This document shows, in pieces, positions 7,352 to 16,398 of a stretch of 36,304 nucleotides of DNA (position 1 is its first letter; the number at the start of each line of letters is the position of its first letter). Source of the DNA: an uncultured Anaeroplasma sp. (GTDB taxonomy: Bacteria > Bacillota_I > Bacilli_A > Acholeplasmatales > Anaeroplasmataceae); NCBI GenBank assembly GCA_947592005.1, contig CANQDJ010000010.1, forward strand, positions 1-36,304. The letters are read 5' to 3'. The translations under genes and the position numbers were made by a program. A model generated the notes under the pieces. The model worked only from the letters and a program-made list of their open reading frames with translations, was not told the origin of the DNA and ran no database searches.

Positions 7352-7877
7352 ATATAGAATTCATTCCGTTTTTAATTTCGGGAATACAAAATGAATTTTC
7401 TTTCAATCCTATAAAATGCGTACAAGCCAATATAATATTATCAAAAGAAGAAATCATAGAATTCAATCGGTGGATTTCTTCTTTTGTTTCTTCTTTCTTC
7501 TCAATTAAAGAAATCAACCGAGTGCCGTCCATACAATACGGATATGTATCTTTCAATAATGTTATCGTTCTACTTGAACCTAAAATTACACTTCTTTTAT
7601 GAATATAAGGTATAAATTCATAAAAAACACCACGAATATTAGAAAAAAACTGTTTCAAAAAAGGCAACGCAATCAAAGAAAGAGTATTACAAGCTAATAT
7701 GATTTTATCCACCTTTTTATCCAAAATCAAACAAAGATAAAACGATCGCTTTAAAAGAAATTCTATACTTTTATCCCCATACGGAAAAAAACTCTTATCC
7801 ATAATCAAAATATAACTGTTTTCTTCTTTTCGGATTTTGGTTAAATAATACAATCCGCCATTTCCCGAATCAATCAA
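7350..7877 (-). CDS. Short Asp/Glu racemase-like protein (MurI-like, compact)
   Basis: 175 residues, versus about 265 for glutamate racemase MurI. The recognisable MurI landmarks are kept in order: IDSGNGG at the N-terminus, FFPYGDKS, LACNT with one catalytic Cys and LACTHF with the second. The missing length is mainly in the second half, between the two cysteines and at the C-terminus. MurI makes D-glutamate for peptidoglycan, so this could be a minimal racemase or a relative with another substrate. The start is TTG 7877, overlapping the stop of the exonuclease gene; an in-frame TAA upstream leaves no other common start. It is the last gene of the alaS operon. Function is uncertain because of the size. 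Confidence 0.6.
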   Translation of the reverse strand: MIDSGNGGLYYLTKIRKEENSYILIMDKSFFPYGDKSIEFLLKRSFYLCLILDKKVDKIILACNTLSLIALPFLKQFFSNIRGVFYEFIPYIHKRSVILGSSRTITLLKDTYPYCMDGTRLISLIEKKEETKEEIHRLNSMISSFDNIILACTHFIGLKENSFCIPEIKNGMNSI

Positions 7878-8764
7878 TCCAATTCTCGTCTTAAAACCTC
7901 GGCTTTATTCGTTTTTAGATTAACTTCGTCCTTAAACGCTTTAAATACTTTAGCGGTAATTTCCGAATCATTAAAAGCGTCGTGAATTTGAACATCTTCA
8001 TTATCGTAATATATTTTATACAATTTGAATAGACCCGGATCATTTTTTAAATCATAATAACTCTTGATAATTTGACATAAATTAATAAATCTCGTCTTAT
8101 TCTGTAAGGACGGTTTCTCATTAATAGAATATGAATCATTCAACACAAGTATGTCATTTTTTCCGTAAACGATAATCGCCGGATGATAATTATCCAACAC
8201 TTCCAAAAAATCATCATAAAATTCGTCATAAGAAATCGCCTTATAATAAAACTCATACGCTGTGATATTCAAAAAATCTTCTAATCGCTTCGTAATCGGA
8301 TTTAATTTCGGTTTAATATACTTAGAATATCGACAAATTTCTTCTCCTTCTCCATCATAAACAATAAATCCCGCTTGAATCAATTCAGCACGAAATCCTC
8401 TCCCTTTAAAATTATATGTCGGCATCGTCATCTCCAAATCCAAAACCATAATATTCCCCAATGATTTCAAAAACTTAGATAACGAATGATTTAAAGATTG
8501 TTTATCATAATAAACCGCACTGTCGAAACGTCCCATTGCCGATAATTGATAAACAAAAGAAACAATATAACATTCTTTTCCTCTACGAATTACTTTGTCA
8601 TCTTCATCATAGTCCAAATCTATCCAATTCCCCTTATATAAATATCGTTTGAATAAATTCATTTGACTATTTTTAAAATAAAAAAATAAAATTCGTCTAT
8701 TTTGTATTATTCCTATTGTTTTACTATGGATATCCACTTGCCGAATAACACCCTTTATCCTCAT
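7874..8764 (-). CDS. DnaQ-like DEDDh 3'-5' exonuclease with N-terminal beta-rich domain
   Basis: 296 residues from ATG 8764, which has AGAGGG 6 bases upstream; a TTG two codons earlier is rejected. The C-terminal part (about 104-275) has the exonuclease motifs: D109 and E111 in LDLEMT, D204 in YGKND, and H261 with D266 in HDAFND, giving the DEDDh active site. The family trims DNA or RNA 3' ends; the KapD-type exonucleases of Bacilli are relatives. The first 75 residues, beginning MRIKGVIRQVD, look like a small OB-fold or cold-shock-like barrel that could bind RNA; this is inference. It follows trmR after 13 bases and overlaps the racemase-like gene by 4. Confidence 0.8.
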   Translation of the reverse strand: MRIKGVIRQVDIHSKTIGIIQNRRILFFYFKNSQMNLFKRYLYKGNWIDLDYDEDDKVIRRGKECYIVSFVYQLSAMGRFDSAVYYDKQSLNHSLSKFLKSLGNIMVLDLEMTMPTYNFKGRGFRAELIQAGFIVYDGEGEEICRYSKYIKPKLNPITKRLEDFLNITAYEFYYKAISYDEFYDDFLEVLDNYHPAIIVYGKNDILVLNDSYSINEKPSLQNKTRFINLCQIIKSYYDLKNDPGLFKLYKIYYDNEDVQIHDAFNDSEITAKVFKAFKDEVNLKTNKAEVLRRELD

Positions 8765-8777
8765 ACGCAACCCTCTT

Positions 8778-9386
8778 TTATTTCCTTACGGAAACCGACA
8801 TTCCATCACCGATATGATATATATTCGTTAAAAATTCTTCTTTTTCCAGTAATGCTTGACGGAAAAGATTCAACTTTCGAATCAACCCTTTTACACCTTT
8901 CGACTGTTTATCATATTCCGCCGTATTCTCTACCAATCCGTGAAAAAACATATTATCGCATACAATAACACCATATTCGGATAAAAGCGGAGAATATAAT
9001 TCAAAAAATTTAAGATATTGTGCTTTAGCGGCATCAATAAAAATAAAATCAAACTTTAATTGTGCCAAAGCGGAAAAAACCTCTAACGCATCGCCTTCCA
9101 AAAGTTTTATTTTAGGATAATCTTCCAAATTCTTTTTGGCTTGTTGAATCATCTCATTATCTCTTTCTATCGTATAAACTTCACTACCGCAAATCTTATG
9201 CATACGAATTGCCGAATACCCGATTGCCGTTCCAATTTCCAAAATTCTTTTCGGGCGTTTTAAAGAAACTAATTGTTCCAAAAACAATAATCCTTCGTCC
9301 GAAATAATGGGAATGTGATTTTCTTTCGCATATTCTCTTATCTTTTCTTCCCAAGCAGAAAAGACTAAAAGCGGTTTATTCTCCAT
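8778..9386 (-). CDS. trmR: SAM-dependent O-methyltransferase, TrmR/YrrM-like (tRNA wobble uridine)
   Basis: 202 residues from ATG 9386, set by GGAG 6 bases upstream; the longer frame would lie inside the preceding gene. Motif I EIGTAIGYS (50-58) is the SAM-binding loop, and IDAAK (117-121) with DN (144-145) are the metal/catalytic positions of the class I O-methyltransferase 3 family. In B. subtilis, TrmR (YrrM) methylates 5-hydroxyuridine in tRNA to 5-methoxyuridine. Position downstream of alaS-ruvX-yrzB matches B. subtilis, which supports TrmR over other members of the family. The start overlaps the end of the DUF1292 gene by 11 bases. Confidence 0.8.
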   Translation of the reverse strand: MENKPLLVFSAWEEKIREYAKENHIPIISDEGLLFLEQLVSLKRPKRILEIGTAIGYSAIRMHKICGSEVYTIERDNEMIQQAKKNLEDYPKIKLLEGDALEVFSALAQLKFDFIFIDAAKAQYLKFFELYSPLLSEYGVIVCDNMFFHGLVENTAEYDKQSKGVKGLIRKLNLFRQALLEKEEFLTNIYHIGDGMSVSVRK

Positions 9387-9687
9387 TACAATCTCCGCCA
9401 CAGCCGGAACACCCGTCACAATTTCCACCGCATTTTTCTTCAAGATTATCGTAATAATCGTTCAATAACTCTTCGACAAATTCCCATTCTTCTTCGCTTT
9501 CGATAGCGGTTAAAGCACCTTCTCCGTTTTGACCTTCTTCAAATATAGCGGCTGAAACCCGCTCTTCTCCTCTTGGTTGAAACACAACGAAATTTTTATT
9601 CCATTCATCGGAAAAGAAAGTAAATAATATATCACATATCAATTCTTTTCCATCATCGGTTGTTATAATAATTGTTCTATCTTCCAT
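9376..9687 (-). CDS. DUF1292 (YrzB-like) small acidic protein with Cys-rich tail
   Basis: 103 residues; AAGGAG before ATG 9687. The body (ITTDDGKELICDILFTF, then FVVFQP and the acidic EEEWEFVEELL) matches the DUF1292/YrzB family, whose function is unknown. The gene order alaS-ruvX-yrzB agrees with B. subtilis. Unlike most YrzB proteins the C-terminus carries five cysteines in a symmetric CxxxCxxCxxCxxxC pattern (within the last 19 residues), suggesting metal binding. The genes ireB (yrzL) and mltG, usually nearby in Bacilli, are absent here. Confidence 0.8.
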   Translation of the reverse strand: MEDRTIIITTDDGKELICDILFTFFSDEWNKNFVVFQPRGEERVSAAIFEEGQNGEGALTAIESEEEWEFVEELLNDYYDNLEEKCGGNCDGCSGCGGDCNGE

Positions 9688-9696
9688 AAATACTCC

Positions 9697-10116
9697 TTAA
9701 AATGCTATTTTATCTAAATAATTTTGTAAAATGATTACGGCTGCCATCTCATCTTTTTTTTCTTTTCTTTGATTTCTTCTTACATTCCCCGAAATCATAG
9801 CCTTATCCACTAAAACCGTCGTCAATCGTTCATCTTCCAAAACCACTTGAATATCTGTATTTTCTTCTATAGATTTCTTAAAATCTTCCGAAATTTTGGC
9901 ACGAACTCCAACATCGCCGTTCATATGTTTAGGATATCCCAAAACAACCGTCTTTACTCTCTCTTTATCACAAACATTTTTTATATACTCCGCTGCCAAA
10001 GAATACTGATTTTCCTCAAAACGAAACGTTTCATACGCTCTGGCAAGCATTCCGAGTTCATCGGATATGGCCACACCCAATGTTCGACTTCCCAAATCTA
10101 ATCCGATGTATTTCAT
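9697..10116 (-). CDS. ruvX: RuvX/YqgF RNase H-like Holliday junction resolvase
   Basis: 139 residues, normal length. The RNase H-fold residues are D7 in GLDLGSRTLG, the EDERLTT motif (94-100) and D122 in KKDEMAA; LGYPKHMNG (59-67) is also family-typical. YqgF proteins are essential or near-essential in many bacteria and are linked to Holliday-junction resolution and to 16S rRNA 5'-end processing. ATG 10116 overlaps the alaS stop by ATGA, so it is coupled to alaS. Confidence 0.95.
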   Translation of the reverse strand: MKYIGLDLGSRTLGVAISDELGMLARAYETFRFEENQYSLAAEYIKNVCDKERVKTVVLGYPKHMNGDVGVRAKISEDFKKSIEENTDIQVVLEDERLTTVLVDKAMISGNVRRNQRKEKKDEMAAVIILQNYLDKIAF

Positions 10117-12725
10117 TGAATGGTATCCTTTAAATGTTGTAATGCCTCTTCCGCTTTAAACGCATCTTTTCCTCCGGCTTGGGCAAGATCTTTCTTACCG
10201 CCTCCGCCACCACCGGTAATCTTCGTGGCTTCCCGAACAATCATTGAAGCATCGTATCCGTTTTTCGTTGCACAAACAAAAGTTACTTTTGTTTGATCTT
10301 TATATGCCAAAACAACGACATCTAAATCTTTATTATTTCTTAAAGCGGTAGCCATATCTTTTATAATATTGGTATCGGGAGTATCGACAAAAGCAAATAA
10401 TTTACGCTTTTCTATCTGTGAATCAAAACGAGATAAATCATTTAAAGCCGATTGACTCTTCTTCATATTCCATTCTTTTTCCAAAGATTTTAATGCATTT
10501 TGAGCCAAAGCGATTTCCTTACGAAGTCTTAAAATATATCGATATCCGAATTCATTCATTTCAGGCTTTTTATATCCGTAATTCAAACATATATTCTCTT
10601 TTTCGGCTAATTCCATAAATTCTTCCGCTTTATGAATCGTAGCATCTAATGTACTCATACTATTTAATGAAGACTGGTAAACATAATACATAGCATTCTG
10701 CGAAGTCGCCGCAGTAATACGGAAAACACCTGAACCGATAGATTCTACCGACATAACGGCAAAACATTCGATTTCTTTTGTGTTATTAACATGTGTTCCC
10801 GCACAAAATTCTTTGGAAACCCGCATATCGACTACCCGAACTTTATCTCCGTATTTTTCTTCAAACAATGCCATCGCACCCAATTTTTTCGCTTCCTCGA
10901 TAGGTAAAACTTTCGTATCGACAGGATTGGCTTGGTTGATATAAGTATTGACTAAATCTTCTACCTGCAAGATCTCTTCATCGGTTAACGCATGATAATT
11001 ATTGAAATCAAAACGACAATATTCCGCACCGACTTGGGAACCTTGTTGATGGACATGACTTCCCAATACTTTTTGTAACGCCGCTTGTAATAAATGAGCG
11101 GAAGAATGATTCTTTCTTGTTAAATCTCGATTGGTTTTATCGACTTCGGCATAAACGAGTTCTCCCAAATGGAATGGATTTTCTTTCATTATATGCAGAT
11201 GTTGCCCATTCGGCATTTTTACAACATCTAATACTTCAATTCCATTGATATTTCCTTTATCACATAATTGTCCACCGCTAAAAGCATAAAATGGTGTTTC
11301 ATCTAAAACAATGCCATTACCAAATATGGCTATAACTCTGGCTTTATGATTGGTGGCATTATAACCTGAAAAACGAGATTCTTGTTTAAATGCTAAAAAT
11401 TCTTCATTTTGACCACCCATAGAATTCTCATCTTTACGAGCATTTCTGGCTCTGTTTTTTTGCTCCTCCAAAAATCTTTTAAATCCTTCCACATCTACTT
11501 CCAAGCCTTTTTCTTTCGCATATTCCATCGTCAATTCCAACGGAAATCCATAGGTGTCATATAACATAAAAGCATCTTGAGCGGAAATCACTTTATCCGT
11601 TTTATCCGCAATCACTTCGAATTTTTTCTCTCCGCTTGCTAAAGTCTGTAAAAACTTTTCCTCTTCCGCCGTAATTACTTCCCGACAAATAGATCGTTTT
11701 TCATGAAGATACGGATAATATGGATCCATTATTTCGATAACAACATCAACCAATTCTGCCATAAAAGGCTTATGTATTCCCAAAGACTTCGCATATTTAG
11801 ACGCTCTTCGTAATACCCTTCGCAATACATATCCTCTACCTTCATTCGAAAGCGTAGCACCGTCCGCTACCGCAAAAACAACAGTACGGACATGGTCGGC
11901 AATTACCTTAAATGCCATTTGCCCCGTATATTTTACATGAGAAATCTCTTCTGTTTTACGAATGATTGGTAAAAATAAATCCGTATCATAATTCGTTTCC
12001 GCTTCTTGCATTACACAACATAATCTTTCCAATCCGCAACCCGTATCAATATTTTTCGAAGGAAGTTCTTTATAATTCTTTCTTTCAACACCTTCTTGCG
12101 AATTAAATTGAGAAAATACGATATTCCATATCTCGATAAACCGATCATTTTCTATATCTTGTTCAATCAATTCTTTTCCTCGAGAATCATATTTTTCTCC
12201 TCGATCGTAAAACATTTCCGTATCCGGTCCACAAGGTCCCTCTCCAATTTCCCAAAAGTTGCCTTCCAACGGAATCAAATGATCTTCACAAATCCCATTT
12301 TCTATCCAGTATTTTTTTGCTTGTTCATCGTTTATATAATAAGTAATATATATTTTATTTTTATCAAAACCAAACCATTTTTCATCAAATAATAATTCGA
12401 CCGCAAACTCTATCGCTTCTTTTTTAAAATAATTCCCAATAGAAAAATTACCCAACATTTCAAAAAAAGTATGATGTCTTGCCGTTTTTCCTACGTTTTC
12501 AATATCATTGGTACGAATACATTTTTGAGCGTTTGTTATTCTCGGATTCGGTGGAACCATAGTCCCGTCAAAATATTTTTTCAGTGGTGTAACTCCAGCA
12601 TTGGTCCATAACAACGTCGGATCATTGGAAGGTATTAAAGACGCAGATGGTTCTACCGTGTGTCCTTTAGACTTAAAAAAGTCCAACCACATTTGTCGTA
12701 TTTCACTTGAAGTCATTTTTTTCAT
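10113..12725 (-). CDS. alaS: Alanyl-tRNA synthetase
   Basis: 870 residues, full length. It charges tRNA-Ala and edits Ser/Gly mischarging. The class II catalytic core has RHHTFFEMLGNF (83-94). The editing domain has the zinc-ligand motif HSSAHLL and the matching CAGTH. The C-terminal C-Ala domain ends with the six-glycine GGGGGGKKDLAQAGG motif. ATG 12725 follows AGAGGG by 6 bases. It is the first gene of a six-gene operon. The predicted transcription start is only about 22 bases before the start codon, so there is no T-box leader. Confidence 0.97.
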   Translation of the reverse strand: MKKMTSSEIRQMWLDFFKSKGHTVEPSASLIPSNDPTLLWTNAGVTPLKKYFDGTMVPPNPRITNAQKCIRTNDIENVGKTARHHTFFEMLGNFSIGNYFKKEAIEFAVELLFDEKWFGFDKNKIYITYYINDEQAKKYWIENGICEDHLIPLEGNFWEIGEGPCGPDTEMFYDRGEKYDSRGKELIEQDIENDRFIEIWNIVFSQFNSQEGVERKNYKELPSKNIDTGCGLERLCCVMQEAETNYDTDLFLPIIRKTEEISHVKYTGQMAFKVIADHVRTVVFAVADGATLSNEGRGYVLRRVLRRASKYAKSLGIHKPFMAELVDVVIEIMDPYYPYLHEKRSICREVITAEEEKFLQTLASGEKKFEVIADKTDKVISAQDAFMLYDTYGFPLELTMEYAKEKGLEVDVEGFKRFLEEQKNRARNARKDENSMGGQNEEFLAFKQESRFSGYNATNHKARVIAIFGNGIVLDETPFYAFSGGQLCDKGNINGIEVLDVVKMPNGQHLHIMKENPFHLGELVYAEVDKTNRDLTRKNHSSAHLLQAALQKVLGSHVHQQGSQVGAEYCRFDFNNYHALTDEEILQVEDLVNTYINQANPVDTKVLPIEEAKKLGAMALFEEKYGDKVRVVDMRVSKEFCAGTHVNNTKEIECFAVMSVESIGSGVFRITAATSQNAMYYVYQSSLNSMSTLDATIHKAEEFMELAEKENICLNYGYKKPEMNEFGYRYILRLRKEIALAQNALKSLEKEWNMKKSQSALNDLSRFDSQIEKRKLFAFVDTPDTNIIKDMATALRNNKDLDVVVLAYKDQTKVTFVCATKNGYDASMIVREATKITGGGGGGKKDLAQAGGKDAFKAEEALQHLKDTIQ

Positions 12726-12753
12726 ATTATCCCTCTTCCCGTATAACAGTATA

Positions 12754-12782
12754 ATTATACCAAAAATCTCCTTTTATAGCAA
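12754..12782 (-). promoter_or_regulatory. Promoter of the alaS operon
   Basis: TTGCTA (12777-12782), a 17-base spacer and TATAAT (12754-12759) with a TGG extension. The leader is about 20 bases, which rules out a T-box riboswitch. Confidence 0.75.
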
Positions 12783-12835
12783 TAGACTTAAAAAATCGCC
12801 CTATCAAAAAAGATATAAAAAATATCCATTTCCAT

Positions 12836-12868
12836 AAAAAAAACTAAACTTTATCGGTTTAGTTTTTT
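12836..12868 (-). terminator. Terminator after the lipoprotein gene
   Basis: The arms AAAACTAAAC (12840-12849) and GTTTAGTTTT (12857-12866) form a 10-bp stem with a 7-base loop. On the minus strand the stem runs into eight T. The plus-strand side also has a T-run but no gene to serve. Confidence 0.85.
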
Positions 12869-12874
12869 ATCCAT

Positions 12875-13561
12875 TTATGCATTGGAAGGCAATAGATTAT
12901 TTTCATTAAATGTCAGTGCCGGAGTAGGAAAACCTTTTAACTCTTCTTTATTAATATTTCCGCTTTCTATAATAGTAAAATCATAATAAATCGGAACAAA
13001 GGCATAAACTTCTAAAACAGATTGACTTTTTTCAACATGTTGAACATATATCGGTAAATAAAGAATAGATAAATAATTATTTCTTTGTCCCTCCAAATAC
13101 TTTTCCAACACATCGCCGGCTTTTACTTTAATATTCCAAGAAGAAGCCTTCTTTAAATCAAACGATACATTCAATTTATCTTTCGTAATCTCATCAGATT
13201 TGTAAACAATAGAAGCGATTTGAGATTGTTCTTGAGCGGTAATACTGTTAACGAAAGACAAAGAATAGATATCATATTCTTTTAAATTTTTCTTTATGGA
13301 TTCTAATGTATCGTCCAATGAACAATTATAAACAAATAAAACAGAAGAAACATCTTCGGCTGTTTTAACACTATAGTAATTTTTCGCAGTCGTGTCTACT
13401 TCATGAATGGTTTTTCCATTCTTTACAGATTCCAAATTCAATTCCGTTACCAAAGAAGCGCTTGGATTATCCATTCTTTTTGTGGTTGATTTATTTTTCT
13501 TACATGATGCCATACTTAAACAAGAAAGAATGACAATCAAAAATACGCATAATTTTTTCAT
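12875..13561 (-). CDS. Putative lipoprotein of unknown function
   Basis: 228 residues. The N-terminus has KK, a hydrophobic stretch and a lipobox-like MASC with Cys20, so the mature protein should be lipid-anchored on the outer face of the membrane. The rest has mixed alpha/beta character with no motif I recognise; the only other cysteine after the lipobox is in the NCSLDD segment. The gene stands between its own promoter and terminator, downstream of xerC, and appears monocistronic. The GGGG ribosome site before ATG 13561 is weak. Confidence 0.75.
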   Translation of the reverse strand: MKKLCVFLIVILSCLSMASCKKNKSTTKRMDNPSASLVTELNLESVKNGKTIHEVDTTAKNYYSVKTAEDVSSVLFVYNCSLDDTLESIKKNLKEYDIYSLSFVNSITAQEQSQIASIVYKSDEITKDKLNVSFDLKKASSWNIKVKAGDVLEKYLEGQRNNYLSILYLPIYVQHVEKSQSVLEVYAFVPIYYDFTIIESGNINKEELKGFPTPALTFNENNLLPSNA

Positions 13562-13588
13562 ATTTAAACCCCGTTTCTTAACATAAAA

Positions 13589-13617
13589 ATTATAACAAAA
13601 TTCAACTATGAATACAA
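13589..13617 (-). promoter_or_regulatory. Promoter of the lipoprotein gene
   Basis: Consensus TATAAT (13589-13594) with TGT extension, and a weak TTGTAT at -35 (13612-13617) with 17-base spacing. No terminator is seen between xerC and this promoter, so some read-through from xerC is possible. Confidence 0.65.
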
Positions 13618-13626
13618 GTTATTTTT

Positions 13627-14565
13627 TTATTCCTTCTTCTGCTTGACTTTTCCCGCACGAGGGTGAGCGATATCATAAGAACTTCGAATCCGTTCAAAAG
13701 ATACATGTGTATAAATTTGGGTGGTAGATAAACTTTCATGTCCCAACAATTCTTGAACACTCCGCATATCCGCCCCATGATTCAATAATGCCGTAGCGAA
13801 ACTATGTCTTAACATATGTGGAGAAATATGAAATGTTTCATGGCAATCGGAAACCAATTTATCCAATATTTTTCTTACCCCGACACGAGTTAACTGCGTT
13901 CCGTTTTTATTCAAAAAAACATATCGATTTGTTTCATCACCGGATAGATACAACAACTCCAATCGAAAAGTGGAAATATAATGTTTCAAAGATTCGGCAA
14001 GTTCGTCATACATTACAACCACTCGATCTTTACTACCTTTTCCATGAATTTGAATCGTTCGATTTTGAAAATCAATGTCTTTTATCTGCATAGAACATAA
14101 CTCGCTTACCCGAAGTCCACAACCATATAGGCAACCCAATATACAATAATTTCGATATCCCAATTTGTTATTCAAATCACAGATATCGAATAACATCATA
14201 ATCTCTTCTTCTTTAATCATTTTCGGAAGACGTTTGGGAATCTTCGGTGCTTCTACATTCTCGAAATAATTATTTGAAACGGTCCCATTTTTTAATAAAA
14301 ATTTATAAAAACTATTCAATGCCGATAATTTTCTGTGAATAGAACTAGATGCATAACCTTGATTGGATAAATACGATATATAATTCTTACATACCCGTTC
14401 ATTTCGAAGAGATGTCAAATTGGGAGCCATCTTTTCGGAAATCAAAAAATTCAAGAATTCCTCGATATCCCTTTTATAATTTTCTACCGTATTCATGGAA
14501 TAATTTTTAATACCTATTAAATTATCAATAAAATCATCAATTACTTCTTCGTCTTTATTTTTCAT
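13627..14565 (-). CDS. xerC: Tyrosine recombinase XerC-like
   Basis: 312 residues. The N-terminal SAM-like core-binding domain (about 1-105) is followed by the catalytic domain with all active residues: R152 in GLRVSE, a Lys in GKGSKDR (176-181), H250 and R253 in [10 protein letters not shown]276 in LGHESL and Y285 in IYTHVS. XerC/CodV proteins resolve chromosome dimers at dif. The gene overlaps trmFO by ATGA, the arrangement found in many Bacilli (trmFO-xerC), which argues for the housekeeping enzyme and against a phage integrase. A XerD role cannot be excluded from one protein alone. Confidence 0.85.
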   Translation of the reverse strand: MKNKDEEVIDDFIDNLIGIKNYSMNTVENYKRDIEEFLNFLISEKMAPNLTSLRNERVCKNYISYLSNQGYASSSIHRKLSALNSFYKFLLKNGTVSNNYFENVEAPKIPKRLPKMIKEEEIMMLFDICDLNNKLGYRNYCILGCLYGCGLRVSELCSMQIKDIDFQNRTIQIHGKGSKDRVVVMYDELAESLKHYISTFRLELLYLSGDETNRYVFLNKNGTQLTRVGVRKILDKLVSDCHETFHISPHMLRHSFATALLNHGADMRSVQELLGHESLSTTQIYTHVSFERIRSSYDIAHPRAGKVKQKKE

Positions 14566-15857
14566 TTTATTTTTCCTATCTCTTGCTTCATCGTTTCCAA
14601 TGCTCGTATTCCATATAGTTTTTTTCTATCCGCTTTTTTATGAGGAAAATCCAAATCCGCAACAATTCCGAAATTCGCATTCATCGGTTGAAAATTCGAA
14701 GATTCCGTAAAACAAATATAATGGATAATAGAGCCTAACACAGTGGTTTTAGGAAGTACTACCATTTCTTTAGAAGATAAATACAAATCCATATTTATCG
14801 CCGCTAAAATACCGGAAGCGGCTGACTCTACATATCCTTCTACTCCACTGATTTGACCAGCAAAAAATAAATTGGGAAATTTCTTTGTTTGAAGTGTCGG
14901 ATTTAATATTTTCGGTGCGTTGATATAGGTGTTTTTATGCATACGTCCGTATTTGGCAAATCGAGCATTTTCCAATCCGGGAATCATTTGAAAAACACGC
15001 TTTTGTTCAGGAAACGTTAAATGAGTTTGAAAACCAACCATATTATATAATTTCCCTTCGGCATCATCTTGTCGTAATTGAACTACCGCATAAGGCAATT
15101 TCCCTTCAGGCGTTTTTAACCCCACCGGTTTCATCGGACCAAACGTTAAAGTTTGAGCTCCTCGTTTTGCCATAATTTCAATAGGCATACACCCTTCGAA
15201 AACCTTTAATTCATACTCTTTCGGTTCTACCGCTTCTGCCGAAATCAACGCTGTATAAAACCGATCAAATTCTTCCTTGTCCATCGGACAATTATAATAA
15301 GACGCTATTCCCTTATCATATCGACTCTTTAAATACACTTTATCATACTGAATAGAATCTGCATAAATAATCGGTGCCTGAGCATCGAAAAAATAAAAAT
15401 CTTCTTCTCCGAAAAGGTCTTTGATTGCCTGACAAAGTTTTCCGGTTGTCAGCGGCCCTGTCGCTATAATAGTAGGAATATTGGGATTCAATTCCGTTAC
15501 TTCTTCCTTTATAATTTCCACATTAGGTAAATGAGTAATGACTTCGGTTATATATTGGGAAAATCCTTCCCGATCTACCGCCAAAGCCCCACCGGCTTCC
15601 ACCCTATTTTTTTTAGCGGAAGCCATTATCAAAGAACCCATCAATTCCATTTCTTGTTTCAATATTCCACAAGCATTCTCCAAAGAATCGCTTTTTAAAC
15701 TATTTGAACAAACCAATTCGGCAAATTGATCGGTTTTATGAGCCGGAGTCATTTTTTTGGGACGCATTTCATATAACCGAATCGAATATCCTTTTTTTGA
15801 TAAATAATAACACGCCTCACAACCCGCAAGACCTGCCCCGATGATTTGAATGACCAT
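14562..15857 (-). CDS. trmFO: Folate/FAD-dependent tRNA (m5U54) methyltransferase TrmFO
   Basis: 431 residues, full length. AGGGAT precedes ATG 15857. The FAD-binding GAGLAG motif is at residues 7-12, followed by [11 protein letters not shown] and the conserved Cys50 in LVCSNSLKS. It makes ribothymidine at position 54 of tRNA using methylenetetrahydrofolate. The C-terminal NFGI and ALETM segments are family-typical. It lies between a nitroreductase gene (17-base gap) and xerC (4-base overlap). Confidence 0.97.
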   Translation of the reverse strand: MVIQIIGAGLAGCEACYYLSKKGYSIRLYEMRPKKMTPAHKTDQFAELVCSNSLKSDSLENACGILKQEMELMGSLIMASAKKNRVEAGGALAVDREGFSQYITEVITHLPNVEIIKEEVTELNPNIPTIIATGPLTTGKLCQAIKDLFGEEDFYFFDAQAPIIYADSIQYDKVYLKSRYDKGIASYYNCPMDKEEFDRFYTALISAEAVEPKEYELKVFEGCMPIEIMAKRGAQTLTFGPMKPVGLKTPEGKLPYAVVQLRQDDAEGKLYNMVGFQTHLTFPEQKRVFQMIPGLENARFAKYGRMHKNTYINAPKILNPTLQTKKFPNLFFAGQISGVEGYVESAASGILAAINMDLYLSSKEMVVLPKTTVLGSIIHYICFTESSNFQPMNANFGIVADLDFPHKKADRKKLYGIRALETMKQEIGKIK

Positions 15858-15874
15858 CTTATCCCTGCTTTTCT

Positions 15875-16396
15875 TTATTTCATAATAATTGTTTCATCGA
15901 ATTCTTTTCTCGGACCATGTACTCCGATATTTTTCGGATAACCGATTGGTATAATACAATTTACAACATATTCTTGAGGAATATCCAATATAAATTTTAA
16001 AATATCTTCCTTAAAAGAACATACATAACAACTGCCTAAATTCATAGCGGTAGCCGCTAATAAAATATGCGTAGCGACAATCGTCGAATCAATCTCACCA
16101 TGATCTTTATTATCATATTTTCTATGCCAACTTTCTTTCGGATTATGACATACCACAATAACCGTTTTCGCATCAAACAAATATTTAGTGGCTTCTTTCA
16201 TTTTTTCCAATAATGTCGGATTTTCCACAACATAAATCTTTTGCGGTTGAGCATTGACTGCCGTCGGAGCCAACGAAGCCGCCTTCAAAAGGGCTTCCAA
16301 TTCTTCCGTAGTAATCTTATCTGCCGTAAAACTACGACAAGAATACCTTTGTTCAATCACATCGAAATATGACTTTTGATATTTCTTTAAATCCAT
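15875..16396 (-). CDS. Nitroreductase family flavoprotein
   Basis: 173 residues from ATG 16396, chosen because AGGAGG spans the end of the HD gene just upstream; the longer frame has no site. FMN-contact motifs of the nitroreductase family are at R17-F23 (RYSCRSF) and APTAVNAQP (43-51); the C-terminal IPIGYP stretch is also typical. These enzymes use NAD(P)H to reduce nitro or quinone compounds; the natural substrate is not predictable. The two-base gap to the HD gene indicates coupled translation. Confidence 0.9.
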   Translation of the reverse strand: MDLKKYQKSYFDVIEQRYSCRSFTADKITTEELEALLKAASLAPTAVNAQPQKIYVVENPTLLEKMKEATKYLFDAKTVIVVCHNPKESWHRKYDNKDHGEIDSTIVATHILLAATAMNLGSCYVCSFKEDILKFILDIPQEYVVNCIIPIGYPKNIGVHGPRKEFDETIIMK

Positions 16397-16398
16397 TT

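Noticed and set aside
12726-12800. T-box riboswitch before alaS
   Set aside because: The promoter lies so close to the start codon that the leader is only about 20 bases, and no specifier or T-box sequence is present.
13627-14565. Phage or island integrase
   Set aside because: The 4-base overlap with trmFO and the lack of phage genes or attachment repeats indicate the housekeeping Xer recombinase.
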